64,000 nucleotides of DNA from JAHTBL01 sp038532735 (lineage in GTDB: Bacteria > Pseudomonadota > Alphaproteobacteria > Rhodobacterales > Rhodobacteraceae), in contig JBCBAC010000002.1 in NCBI GenBank assembly GCA_038532735.1, forward strand, positions 124,001 to 188,000, given 5' to 3'. The translations under genes were made by a program, and so were the position numbers. The notes beneath the pieces were generated by a model, which was given only the letters and a program-made list of their open reading frames with translations, did not search any database and had not been told where the DNA came from. Below are positions 1 to 8,157 of the stretch, piece after piece. Positions within the stretch are counted from its first letter, which is position 1. Each line of letters begins with the position of its first letter.

Positions 1-52
1 AGCCCCATCGCAAGGGGGCAAAACGATCAGTTTTCAGGGAGTTTTGAAGAAG

Positions 53-119
53 ATTGGCTGCCGACCGGTCCACGAGGGAGCGAGGGGTGGGTGGGTGTGT
101 GTTCCAGTCGGCAACCAAT
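53..119. repeat. Long inverted repeat with G-quadruplex motif in its loop
   Basis: Arms at 53-68 and 104-119 pair at 14 of 16 positions on the plus strand. Read as minus-strand RNA, the two mismatches become G-U wobbles, so all 16 pairs can form. The 35-nt loop is extremely G-rich on the plus strand: runs of G at 76-78, 84-87, 89-91 and 93-95, with spacers of 5, 1 and 1 nt, fit the canonical four-run G-quadruplex rule. On the minus strand the same loop is C-rich and could pair with purine-rich Shine-Dalgarno sequences. No U-tract follows on either strand, so this is not a textbook terminator. The function is unknown. The structure is directly visible; whether it is transcribed is not. Confidence 0.55.
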
Positions 120-312
120 TCTGCTGCTTGCCCTCATTTTGTATCAATTCTAAGTATTTCCTTGCAATAAAAAAACCAAGCGGCTCCAAAGGGTCAAAAA
201 TACTTACAGTTGAGCAGACCCGTAAATTACTGATTTCATTGTTTAATTATCACTTTCTGACAGAGTGCGACAAATAGGTGGCCGCAAAGTGAATCTGTTG
301 AGATGACTCCGC

Positions 313-341
313 TTGAAGTAGAACAAAAACAGATCAAATTA
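313..341 (+). promoter_or_regulatory. Candidate uvrB promoter with LexA-like box
   Basis: A TTGAAG hexamer (313-318) is followed after 17 nt by an A/T-rich hexamer (336-341). The spacer holds GAAC-N7-GATC at 321-335. LexA sites in alphaproteobacteria are described as direct repeats such as GAAC-N7-GAAC, so the second half-site is one base off. A box overlapping the promoter 30 bp before uvrB, a classic SOS gene, is what repression by LexA would need. The match is imperfect and the call is tentative. Confidence 0.35.
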
Positions 342-364
342 GAGGGGTCAGCAAAGGAATCGCC

Positions 365-2548
365 ATGAACACGCCTGTTCTGCAGAACCCCGCCCCCGAT
401 GTCCGTGATCGCCCGAAGCTGGAAGGGGGCATCGCATTTCGGATGGAGACGGAATTCAATGCTGCGGGCGACCAACCGACCGCAATTGCGGAACTGACCG
501 AAGGCGTCAAAACCGGGGAGCGGGATCAGGTGCTTTTGGGCGCCACAGGCACCGGTAAGACCTTCACCATGGCCAAAGTGATCGAGGAAACCCAGCGCCC
601 TGCGATTATTCTGGCGCCGAACAAGACCCTCGCCGCCCAGCTCTATGGGGAGTTCAAAGGGTTCTTTCCTGACAACGCGGTCGAGTATTTTGTGAGCTAT
701 TACGACTACTACCAGCCCGAGGCATATGTCGCCCGCTCGGATACCTATATCGAGAAAGAAAGCCAGATCAACGAGCAGATCGACCGGATGCGCCACTCCG
801 CCACCCGGGCGCTGCTGGAGCGGGACGATGTGATCATCGTGGCGTCGGTGTCCTGCATCTATGGCATCGGCTCGGTCGAAACCTATGGCGCAATGACTCA
901 AGATTTGGCCGCAGGCAAAATGTATGACCAGCGTCAGATCATGGCCGATCTGATCGCCCAGCAGTACCGGCGTAACGATCAGGCGTTTCAGCGCGGCTCC
1001 TTCCGCGTGCGCGGTGACAGCCTAGAGATTTGGCCTGCCCACCTTGATGACCGCGCTTGGAAACTGTCTTTCTTTGGCGAAGAGCTGGAAGGGATCACCG
1101 AATTTGATCCGCTGACAGGGCAAAAAACCGACACGTTCGAAAAGATCCGGATTTATGCGAACAGCCACTACGTGACGCCCAAGCCCACGATGCAGCAGGC
1201 TGTGGTGAACATCAAAAAAGAGCTGAAGACGCGCCTTGATCAGCTGGTGAACGAGGGCAAGCTGCTGGAAGCCCAGCGCCTTGAGCAGCGCACCAATTTC
1301 GATATCGAGATGCTGGAGGCCACGGGAGTCTGCAACGGGATCGAGAACTACTCGCGCTACCTCACGGGCCGCGCGCCGGGTGAGCCGCCTCCCACCCTGT
1401 TCGAATTCATCCCCGACCATGCGATTGTTTTTGCCGACGAATCCCACGTCTCCGTCCCGCAGATCGGGGGCATGTATAAAGGCGACTACCGGCGCAAATT
1501 CACGCTGGCCGAACACGGCTTCCGGCTGCCCTCCTGCATGGACAACCGCCCGCTAAAGTTCGAGGAATGGGACGCCATGCGCCCGCAATCAGTCTTCGTA
1601 TCGGCCACACCCGCCGCGTGGGAGATTGAACAAGCGGGCGGTGTCTTCGTTGAACAGGTCATTCGCCCCACGGGCCTTCTGGACCCGGAGGTCGAAATTC
1701 GCCCGGTTGAGACGCAAGTCGATGATCTACTGGACGAAATTCGCCGCGTCACGGCAGAAGGCTACCGCACGCTTGTCACCACCCTGACCAAACGCATGGC
1801 CGAAGACCTGACCGAATACATGCACGAACAGGGCATCAAGGTGCGCTACATGCATTCGGATATCGACACGATTGAACGGATCGAAATCCTCCGCGATCTA
1901 CGCCTTGGGGCCTTTGACGTTCTGATCGGAATCAACCTTCTGCGCGAGGGGTTGGACATCCCCGAATGTGGTCTCGTCGCCATTCTGGACGCTGATAAGG
2001 AGGGGTTTCTCCGTTCTGAGACGTCGCTTGTTCAGACCATCGGGCGGGCCGCGCGAAACGCCGAAGGCCGGGTCATCATGTATGCCGACAAGATCACCGG
2101 AAGCATGGAGCGCGCCATTGGCGAAACAAACCGCCGCCGCGCCAAACAGATCGCCTATAACGAAGAACATGGCATTACGCCTGAGACCGTGAAAAAGAAC
2201 GTCGAAGACGTTTTGGCCGGCCTCTACAAAGGCGATGTGGACATGAACCGCGTCACCGCCAAGGTCGACAAAGCCGTCGCGGGTGGCAATCTGCAAGCTC
2301 ATCTGGACGGGCTGCGTGAGCAAATGCGCAAAGCCGCCGAGAACCTGGAATTCGAAGAAGCCGCCCGTCTGCGGGATGAGGTCAAGCGGCTGGAAACCGT
2401 CGACCTGACCGTCGCCGATGACCCGATGGCGCGCCAATATGCTGTCGAGAAAGCCGTGGACGACGCGCAGAAAGCGGCGGGCCGCTCAACTGCGGGCCGT
2501 CCGGGTCAGCGCGGCGGTGTCAAACGGCGCAAGAAGCGGGGCGGCTAA
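365..2548 (+). CDS. uvrB: Excinuclease ABC subunit UvrB
   Basis: UvrB is the damage-verifying helicase-like subunit of nucleotide excision repair. It takes over from UvrA at a lesion, inserts its beta-hairpin between the strands and recruits UvrC. The Walker A motif GATGTGKT is at residues 59-66, the tyrosine-rich beta-hairpin (SYYDYYQPEAY) begins near residue 110, helicase motifs follow (NLLREGLD, QTIGRAARN), and a C-terminal UVR coiled coil (LEFEEAARLRDEV) that contacts UvrC is present. At 727 residues it is longer than the roughly 670 usual in enterobacteria, with extra N- and C-terminal tails; the tail is rich in Gly, Arg and Lys. The ATG is preceded by AAAGGA with good spacing. Transcribed alone. 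A LexA-like box lies just upstream. Confidence 0.97.
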   Translation: MNTPVLQNPAPDVRDRPKLEGGIAFRMETEFNAAGDQPTAIAELTEGVKTGERDQVLLGATGTGKTFTMAKVIEETQRPAIILAPNKTLAAQLYGEFKGFFPDNAVEYFVSYYDYYQPEAYVARSDTYIEKESQINEQIDRMRHSATRALLERDDVIIVASVSCIYGIGSVETYGAMTQDLAAGKMYDQRQIMADLIAQQYRRNDQAFQRGSFRVRGDSLEIWPAHLDDRAWKLSFFGEELEGITEFDPLTGQKTDTFEKIRIYANSHYVTPKPTMQQAVVNIKKELKTRLDQLVNEGKLLEAQRLEQRTNFDIEMLEATGVCNGIENYSRYLTGRAPGEPPPTLFEFIPDHAIVFADESHVSVPQIGGMYKGDYRRKFTLAEHGFRLPSCMDNRPLKFEEWDAMRPQSVFVSATPAAWEIEQAGGVFVEQVIRPTGLLDPEVEIRPVETQVDDLLDEIRRVTAEGYRTLVTTLTKRMAEDLTEYMHEQGIKVRYMHSDIDTIERIEILRDLRLGAFDVLIGINLLREGLDIPECGLVAILDADKEGFLRSETSLVQTIGRAARNAEGRVIMYADKITGSMERAIGETNRRRAKQIAYNEEHGITPETVKKNVEDVLAGLYKGDVDMNRVTAKVDKAVAGGNLQAHLDGLREQMRKAAENLEFEEAARLRDEVKRLETVDLTVADDPMARQYAVEKAVDDAQKAAGRSTAGRPGQRGGVKRRKKRGG

Positions 2549-2563
2549 ACGCCCTACATCCAT

Positions 2564-2839
2564 TTAGAAGTCGAAAATTTCCCCAAGAAGAGAGCCTGGG
2601 CCCTTCTTCTTTTTGCGATACTTATAATCATCATCGCGGTAGCCGCGGCTGTCGCCCCGATAGTCATCGTCATAGCTTTGACGCCCCGCAGGTGGCGGCG
2701 GTGGGGTGGCCGAACGTTCAATGATCTTGTCCAATTCGCCCCGATCAAGCCAGACACCGCGACATTGCGGGCAATAGTCGATCTCGACCCCGCTGCGATC
2801 CGTCATCACCAGTTGCGTTCCGTCAATCGGACACTGCAT
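2564..2839 (-). CDS. TFIIB-type zinc-ribbon protein
   Basis: A 91-residue protein with an N-terminal zinc-ribbon-like segment: C3, then DYCPQCRGVWLDRGEL with C23 and C26. This family usually carries two CPxC knuckles. Here the first reads CPID, so one of the four expected metal ligands is absent, a variant worth noting. The rest is a low-complexity tail rich in Asp, Tyr and Arg (RGDSRGYRDDDYKYRKKKK) ending in LLGEIFDF. The start was chosen because AAGGAG sits 7 nt upstream; longer in-frame extensions lack a ribosome-binding site. Faces uvrB tail to tail with 15 nt between. Cytosolic. Function unknown. Confidence 0.8.
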   Translation of the reverse strand: MQCPIDGTQLVMTDRSGVEIDYCPQCRGVWLDRGELDKIIERSATPPPPPAGRQSYDDDYRGDSRGYRDDDYKYRKKKKGPGSLLGEIFDF

Positions 2840-2986
2840 CGCACGCTCCTTTGAGTTGTTACCCTTTGGATATGGAGATTGAGCGGCGCAAAACAAGCGA
2901 ACGGCGCAGAAAGCCGCCATCCCTTCAAATTCCTGCCGCATTTTGCGCTCTAGCATAGGTCACTTGCAGTTATCGGGGATGGAACA

Positions 2987-3463
2987 ATGCAAAAGACAAT
3001 TTCGCCTTCTCATCTTATCGCCTTTTTGCTTGGGCTCTTCGGCTATTATGCTGTGGCAGCGATGATGGTCGTGAAATGCGAATGTGCCGGCTCTGAATAC
3101 GGCACTGCTGCCGGACTTTTTGCAGTTAGCAGTGTTTTTCTTCTTCCATCGCTTCACGCCAAGCTGACAAACCTCACCTATCCCTGGTCCATGAGGGTGC
3201 CATTTCTGATCTTGTGCGTGGTGTGGGTTTCTCTAGCTCACAGCATTCTCACCCGGTTCAGCAGTTTTGACCTGCCTCTACCCGGCTGGAACACACTCTC
3301 GAACCATATGGCAGTTTTGTCTGGTCTTGCATTGGGTTTGATTGCGTTCAACTACTTGGTGCCTGGTGCGGCTTACCGCAAATTGAAAAGCTGTCATCCA
3401 ACGATGAAGGAAGGTCAGGGCACAGACGAAATGGCCCAATTACCACCTGCAGAGACGACCTGA
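2987..3463 (+). CDS. Hypothetical four-helix membrane protein
   Basis: A 158-residue protein I do not recognise. Four hydrophobic segments are visible at about residues 8-28, 38-58, 69-88 and 104-125, followed by a polar cytoplasmic-type tail. An N-in topology with a short loop carrying Cys-x-Cys (KCECAGS) after helix 1 is plausible. GC is visibly lower than in neighbouring genes, which may point to foreign origin or relaxed constraint. It is divergent from the zinc-ribbon gene and convergent with uspA. The ribosome-binding site before the ATG is weak (GGGGATGGAACA), so expression is uncertain. No family or function is proposed. Confidence 0.6.
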   Translation: MQKTISPSHLIAFLLGLFGYYAVAAMMVVKCECAGSEYGTAAGLFAVSSVFLLPSLHAKLTNLTYPWSMRVPFLILCVVWVSLAHSILTRFSSFDLPLPGWNTLSNHMAVLSGLALGLIAFNYLVPGAAYRKLKSCHPTMKEGQGTDEMAQLPPAETT

Positions 3464-3516
3464 AATCACAGCCGAAAAAGATGCATCTCTTGATGAACAA
3501 AACCGACACTTCCAGG

Positions 3517-3927
3517 CTAACGGATCACATGCACCGCACATTGCGCGTGACGCACAACACGCGCGGCGGTGGAGCCTAGGAAGTAATCTTGCAAGCCTGG
3601 CCGGTGCGAGGAGATGATGACGCAATCCGCGTGTTTCTTCTCGGCCTGCTCCAGAATGGTGCGGCCTGAGTGACCCGTGACAACCAAAACCTCAACGTCC
3701 TCGGCACGGTCGACCGCCTCTTTCAGGCTTTCCTCGATATCCAGATGTGCCTGCGCAATCTGGGCTTCCGACAGGTACTCTGTCGCGTATTTTGGCAAAG
3801 CCTCAACCACATGCAAGGCCGTGATTTTGCCCCCTTCGGCGCGGATGGCGCGGGCGATTTCAAGGGCTTGGCCGGTGTCACGATCATGGTCAAAAGCGAT
3901 CGGGACAAGGATGTTGGAATAGAGCAT
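3517..3927 (-). CDS. Universal stress protein, UspA family
   Basis: A 136-residue single Usp domain. It begins MLYSNILVPIAFDHD, the usual first beta-strand with an Asp near the nucleotide, and ends with the glycine-rich nucleotide-binding stretch TGHSGRTILEQAEKK...ISSHRPGLQDYFLGSTAARVVRHA, i.e. the G-x2-G-x9-G(S/T) pattern of ATP-binding Usp proteins. It probably acts as an adenine-nucleotide-binding stress protein in the cytosol. The start is supported by AGGAG about 10 nt upstream. An FNR-type box lies 59 bp before the start codon (3986-3999), which suggests induction at low oxygen, as is known for several proteobacterial usp genes. Confidence 0.9.
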   Translation of the reverse strand: MLYSNILVPIAFDHDRDTGQALEIARAIRAEGGKITALHVVEALPKYATEYLSEAQIAQAHLDIEESLKEAVDRAEDVEVLVVTGHSGRTILEQAEKKHADCVIISSHRPGLQDYFLGSTAARVVRHAQCAVHVIR

Positions 3928-3985
3928 CGGTGTAGGTCTCCTGATTGGCTTCTTGGTTTCGTGACATGCCAAATCTGCCAGCGCT

Positions 3986-3999
3986 TTGATCTAAATCAG
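3986..3999. promoter_or_regulatory. FNR/FnrL-type binding site
   Basis: TTGATCTAAATCAG matches the FNR consensus TTGAT-N4-ATCAA at 9 of 10 defined bases; only the last base differs. It lies between the divergent uspA (start 3927) and the secreted-protein gene (start 4060), so it could serve either. Distance and known biology favour uspA. Binding is inferred from sequence only. Confidence 0.5.
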
Positions 4000-4059
4000 C
4001 GTCTGCGGCGTTAAGCATTCTTAACCGCCTATTTACCAATTTAAGGGACATCATGGCGA

Positions 4060-4755
4060 ATGCGCCTGTTGATGCTCCTTTTTTTCCTGATGTGGCCGTC
4101 TTTCAGCCATGCAGGCGCGTGGCCCCGCGAAAAGGGCGGCGTGTTTCTATCCTTCTCTACGGCGACGCGCGCGAGCACGCAGGCCCATGCGACCAATGTG
4201 CCCGAACTCGCGCATAGCGCTGAAAACAGTCTTTATGCCGAATACGGTCTGACCCCACGCATCACGCTGGGTTTTGACGGCATGATGACGGACAGCGTCT
4301 CTTACGGCCAGGCGCTCGTCTTTGCGCGGGTCGCCTTGGGCGATCAAGAGGCCGCAAATCGGTATGCAGCGAGCTTTGCCATCGGCCAATTCATCGACAC
4401 TGTGATCGACACCGATCATCTTGACGCGGAACATACGACCCTGACCCGCCTTGGGCTTCATTACGGTCGCGGTTTGAAGAATGGCTGGATCGGCGCGGAC
4501 GCTTTCGCCACGCAGGGGGCAACGGGCACGGATCTGAAGCTCGACGCCACTTGGGGCCTCAAACCGTGGGAGCGTTGGATGTTCATCGCACAGCTTCAGT
4601 CGGGACAACCCGCAGAGGGTGACAGCTATATGAATTTCGCGCCAAGCGTCGTCTGGCGCATGAACAAGCGCGTCAGTCTCGAAGTGGGCGTGATCCATCC
4701 TTTGCATGGCGATGGGGAAACAGCGCTGAAACTGGGCACCTGGACGGAATTCTGA
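4060..4755 (+). CDS. Secreted outer-membrane-type protein, function unknown
   Basis: A 231-residue protein with a clear signal peptide (MRLLMLLFFLMWPSFSHAGA, cleavage likely after the Ala-Gly-Ala region near residue 19). The mature part alternates polar and hydrophobic residues in short stretches and ends in Phe, as many beta-barrel outer-membrane proteins do for recognition by the BAM machinery. Repeated segments such as SLYAEYGLTPRITLGFDGMM look like barrel strands. I do not recognise the family. An out-of-frame ATG at 4053 has better spacing to AAGGG, but the signal peptide supports 4060. It is followed 55 bp later by a HugZ-like gene on the same strand. Confidence 0.7.
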   Translation: MRLLMLLFFLMWPSFSHAGAWPREKGGVFLSFSTATRASTQAHATNVPELAHSAENSLYAEYGLTPRITLGFDGMMTDSVSYGQALVFARVALGDQEAANRYAASFAIGQFIDTVIDTDHLDAEHTTLTRLGLHYGRGLKNGWIGADAFATQGATGTDLKLDATWGLKPWERWMFIAQLQSGQPAEGDSYMNFAPSVVWRMNKRVSLEVGVIHPLHGDGETALKLGTWTEF

Positions 4756-4810
4756 GCTCTTGCATCCCGCCCTCGGGCCGCTAGCCTTTCACAAAAGCAA
4801 AGGAGCACTC

Positions 4811-5296
4811 ATGCCCGAGATCAATCCAATCCGCGAGACAACCGACGAGGCGCGCACCCTCGCAAAAAGTCTGATCTCGGAGGCCAGATTTGGTGCTATC
4901 GGTGTGATTGATCCCGAAACAGATATGCCGATGGTCAGCCGTGTGGCTGTGGGTCAGGCTCCGGACGGCACACCACTGACACTGATCAGTGACCTGTCTT
5001 CTCACACTAAAGCACTCAAAGCGGATCCACGCTGTTCCCTTTTGGTGGGGGAGCCGGAAAACAAGGGCGATCCGCTCACGCATCCGCGTCTGACACTCCA
5101 GTGCATCGCGCGCTTCATCGCCCATGGCGATGCCGCATATAAAGAGATGCGCGACCATTATCTGATCACGCATCCCAAGGCGAAGCTCTATATCGACTTC
5201 GCGGATTTCTCGTTTGCACTCTTTGACGTGCAGGACGCCCATCTCAACGGTGGCTTTGGCAAAGCCTTTCGCCTGACCCCCGCCGATCTTGCCTAG
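4811..5296 (+). CDS. HugZ/pyridoxamine-phosphate-oxidase-like flavin-binding protein
   Basis: A 161-residue protein of the FMN-binding split-barrel superfamily. It opens with a helix (EARTLAKSLISEARFGAIGV) followed by the barrel (MPMVSRVAVGQAPDGTPLTLISDLSSHTKALKADPRCSLLVG), the typical pyridoxamine-phosphate-oxidase-like core seen in HugZ-type haem-utilisation proteins. It lacks the C-terminal haem-coordinating extension of full-length HugZ (about 250 residues), so haem degradation should not be assumed; a generic flavin- or haem-binding role is safer. AGGAG lies 6 nt before the ATG. Its TAG stop shares bases with the stop codon of the convergent beta-helix gene. Confidence 0.8.
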   Translation: MPEINPIRETTDEARTLAKSLISEARFGAIGVIDPETDMPMVSRVAVGQAPDGTPLTLISDLSSHTKALKADPRCSLLVGEPENKGDPLTHPRLTLQCIARFIAHGDAAYKEMRDHYLITHPKAKLYIDFADFSFALFDVQDAHLNGGFGKAFRLTPADLA

Positions 5297-7584
5297 ACAG
5301 GCGTGTCACAGCGAACGGTGACATGCACCTCGCCCCGGCAGGCGTTTTCCCAAGTCAGTTTGATCTGATCCTTATTCACGCCTTGCTGCAATCGCGCATA
5401 AGGAAAGGACCATTCCGTCCCGCTTGCTCCACGTTCGACCTTGCCATCAGGCACCACGCCCTGAATGCTTTTAACCCGGCCGCCAAACGGCAGATAGGGC
5501 GCACAGTCGATCACCCAGACAGCTGAGTCAGAGCCTTCGCCATGGCGGATGGTAACCGGATTATAGACCGCATCCGTCACGCCGTTAAACGTATTGCCCG
5601 AGAACGTGATGTTCCGAAACCGCGTCTTGTCCAGATCGGCAAAGGTCGTGTCGACCCCCTCTGCGCGCTGCACGCTGCCACCAACAGATCCAAACGTGTT
5701 GCCCGTCACACTCAGACCATGCAGGAAGTGCCCTGATCCGTAGGGCTTCACGACCAACCACTTGAACCAGTTAGCGGTGTTGCTGGCGAGGAAGATGTTG
5801 CCCGTGACTGTCAGTGCACTGAAGCCAAATCCGCTCGTGTAATCCGGCGTCGCGTCATGCTCATTTGTCCATTCAAGGAAGCAATTGTCGACGTAATTGC
5901 CAATGATCGTCGTTCGCGCATGAGGGTTGGTCAGCACGATACCTGCGCGCCGGATCCCATCCGTTGATGACCCACCCTGAAAGAAATGGTTGCCCGAGAT
6001 CATGTGATTGAACCCGTTCATCACCGCGAAATGGCCAAACAGGACGACGCGGTTATTGCGCAGCTTGTTGTCGTTCGAGTTCGAGTTCAAGGCAACCGTC
6101 GTGCGATCCTCCACCAAGGAGCCTTGCTCGTTGGACAGGAACTGGCAATTGTCGATCAACATGCCTTGATCACCGCCACCCGTGGACGTGATCCCGCGAT
6201 CCTTTGGGCGGTTGATGGTGCATTCGTTCAACCGGAAGATTGATCCTTCGCGCGGTAGCATGATGCCAGAGGAGCGGCCATTACACTGAAACTCGACACT
6301 CTCGAAACCAAAACGGCTGAGCGCAGAAAACCCACTCATGTCGAAGAGATATTTGAACCGCTTGAATGTGTAGGTTTGAATGCCCTCTGCATCATAAAGC
6401 GGGTTCGACAGCGTGATGGTTTGCGCACCAACATCGACTGCACGCACATAGATCTCACGTCCGACGCCCGTGCCTTCTACCAAAGCCCCTTGGGGAATAT
6501 TGGCGACATTCGCGACATTGGTCAGCCGTGTCGGGTTGCTTGCCGAATAGCTGGCTTGAGAGGTGACAACCTCTGTATCCCAAGCGGTTGTATCGCCTGC
6601 CTCCAGCTGACCGTTTCGCACGTCGCGCCGGATGTGGTAGCTTGTCTTGTTGTCGACGACATCCTGCAGATCAATCGGCGCATCCACAGCGATCCGGCGA
6701 CCATTCAAATCAAAACTTTCATGCCCGGCCGAGTTCAGAAGCGCTTGCAAGCCTTTCTTGAAACCCAACAGGTCGTCCCCGAATGCATCCCCATAAGTCG
6801 CCAAATCGAAGTCCTGACGCAGCTGGAAGCGGATACTTTTCGGCATCGTCACAGTGCCTTCGAACTTGATCTGGCTCTCGATGGTGACATGATTGCCGAT
6901 GTAATAGACACCAGCAGGGACCAAAACCCGACGCCCGTTAGAAGCCGCATCTGCCGCTTCAAAGGCCGCACTATCATCGGTGGTGCCATCGCCCTTCGCG
7001 CCGTAATCGCGCACATCAACTACGTCGATCATATCGCGCAGAAACGCACCGGTGATGTCTTCAATCTTGATGTCATCGACACGGATAATGCCGCCATTCG
7101 GTCCGGTCAGATCAATCCCGAAATGACCATAGATCGGCGCCGCCCCCCAGATCATGTCGACGCCATTACGATCGCCCGTCCCGACAATCGCCGAGACCTC
7201 ATAGACCTCGCCATAGTTTGTCATCGTCACGCTTGATGCGGTCTCTGGCAGTCCCGCGACATGCGTGCCGCCTGCAGCCCCAGCCCAACCGGCAATCCGA
7301 ACAGAGGGTAAGCTGCCACTGATACACTTGACCCGTGCCGTGATGCGCAAGTAGCACCCCGGCAAGATCGGCGTCTCGCCCATGTAACGCACCTTGGTGA
7401 CCGTCGTGGTTTTCTGAAGCTCAAGACAGCCGCTGAAATCCTGATCCGCGGGCACGAAGGCTGCATTCACAGCACTGGCATAGGTGTTGGACCCCGGCGT
7501 GCCGTCCTGGCTCGACCACACGTCCAGACCGTTTTCAAATGGGGGCGGTGTCAGCACCAGCCCATCGGTAATCGCTTTGTTCAT
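5293..7584 (-). CDS. Right-handed beta-helix protein with Pectate_lyase_3 motif
   Basis: A 763-residue protein. Residues 1-185 form an Asx/Gly-rich, carbohydrate-binding-like N-terminal region. Residues 189-230 (VVDVRDYGAKGDGTTDD...GRRVLVPAGVYYIG) are the hallmark first turns of the Pectate_lyase_3/GH28-related fold. The rest consists of recurring asparagine- and glycine-rich rungs (ISGNHFFQGG, IIGNYVDNC, VTGNIFLAS, VTGNTFGS, FSGNTFNG). Such folds occur in polysaccharide lyases, epimerases and phage tailspikes. I cannot point to a catalytic triad. There is no signal peptide at the chosen start, which has GAAAGGGG upstream, so the export route, if any, is unclear. Monocistronic. Overlaps the HugZ-like gene by 4 nt tail to tail. 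Confidence 0.8.
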   Translation of the reverse strand: MNKAITDGLVLTPPPFENGLDVWSSQDGTPGSNTYASAVNAAFVPADQDFSGCLELQKTTTVTKVRYMGETPILPGCYLRITARVKCISGSLPSVRIAGWAGAAGGTHVAGLPETASSVTMTNYGEVYEVSAIVGTGDRNGVDMIWGAAPIYGHFGIDLTGPNGGIIRVDDIKIEDITGAFLRDMIDVVDVRDYGAKGDGTTDDSAAFEAADAASNGRRVLVPAGVYYIGNHVTIESQIKFEGTVTMPKSIRFQLRQDFDLATYGDAFGDDLLGFKKGLQALLNSAGHESFDLNGRRIAVDAPIDLQDVVDNKTSYHIRRDVRNGQLEAGDTTAWDTEVVTSQASYSASNPTRLTNVANVANIPQGALVEGTGVGREIYVRAVDVGAQTITLSNPLYDAEGIQTYTFKRFKYLFDMSGFSALSRFGFESVEFQCNGRSSGIMLPREGSIFRLNECTINRPKDRGITSTGGGDQGMLIDNCQFLSNEQGSLVEDRTTVALNSNSNDNKLRNNRVVLFGHFAVMNGFNHMISGNHFFQGGSSTDGIRRAGIVLTNPHARTTIIGNYVDNCFLEWTNEHDATPDYTSGFGFSALTVTGNIFLASNTANWFKWLVVKPYGSGHFLHGLSVTGNTFGSVGGSVQRAEGVDTTFADLDKTRFRNITFSGNTFNGVTDAVYNPVTIRHGEGSDSAVWVIDCAPYLPFGGRVKSIQGVVPDGKVERGASGTEWSFPYARLQQGVNKDQIKLTWENACRGEVHVTVRCDTPV

Positions 7585-7698
7585 GAAGACCCCTTTCACC
7601 GTTTCAGGTGGTTGCTCGACCCCGCGCATCCAAGCGATCCGCAGTCGGGCAAAAGGGGTAACAAGGGAAGGTTAAGCGGCGCTCACACCACCGTGCGG

Positions 7699-8109
7699 TC
7701 AGGCGCCGATATCAGGCTGCGGCAACAGCTGAACACCGTTGATCTGCCATTCGCCATTCACTTCAATCATCTGATATTCCAGCAAATGAAGAACACCGCT
7801 TTGATCGCGGATCATGACTTTCTGAAACAACCGCCCGCCTTTTTCGGTAAGCTCCAAATAACGCACATCATCGGGCCGCCAGACCATCGGATATCCGCGC
7901 TGCACCATAACGCCAAAATTCTCAGGCGTGCGGAACATGCCTTGGATCATCGGGCTCGCGAACGAAAATGCCCGGTTGAAATCATCCGCCTTGAAGGCGT
8001 TGATCTGATCCTGAATTGTGCTCTGGATCGCAGGTTCGCGGGCGTCTTGCGCGTGGCCCCAACCCGCCAGACCAAAAGCGAAAATCGCGGAAAAAAGCAG
8101 TCGGTGCAT
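7699..8109 (-). CDS. DUF4864-type secreted protein
   Basis: A 136-residue protein with an N-terminal signal peptide (MHRLLFSAIFAFGLAGWGHAQ). A small alpha+beta, cystatin/NTF2-like domain follows: IQSTIQDQINAFKADDFNRAFSFASPMIQ, then strands ending in EYQMIEVNGEWQINGVQL. This pattern matches the DUF4864 family of alphaproteobacteria, whose function is unknown. GGGAGAG precedes the selected ATG; the in-frame ATG five codons upstream is less well placed. It lies downstream of and on the same strand as lysK (48-nt gap) and may be cotranscribed with it. Periplasmic location is inferred. Confidence 0.75.
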   Translation of the reverse strand: MHRLLFSAIFAFGLAGWGHAQDAREPAIQSTIQDQINAFKADDFNRAFSFASPMIQGMFRTPENFGVMVQRGYPMVWRPDDVRYLELTEKGGRLFQKVMIRDQSGVLHLLEYQMIEVNGEWQINGVQLLPQPDIGA

Positions 8110-8157
8110 GGCCGTCTCTCCCATTGGCTATGAAAGAGACGGTAGGCGGCGAAGACC

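Noticed and set aside
236..901. A 221-codon open frame on the minus strand over the start of uvrB
   Set aside because: It is antisense to conserved uvrB motifs, has no ribosome-binding site and no recognisable protein pattern.
4053..4217. A 54-codon frame starting at ATG 4053 with well-placed AAGGG
   Set aside because: The overlapping frame from 4060 encodes a clear signal peptide and long protein; the 4053 product has no family features.
6376..7236. A 286-codon plus-strand frame inside the beta-helix gene
   Set aside because: It mirrors the codon bias of the real minus-strand gene and shows no domain.
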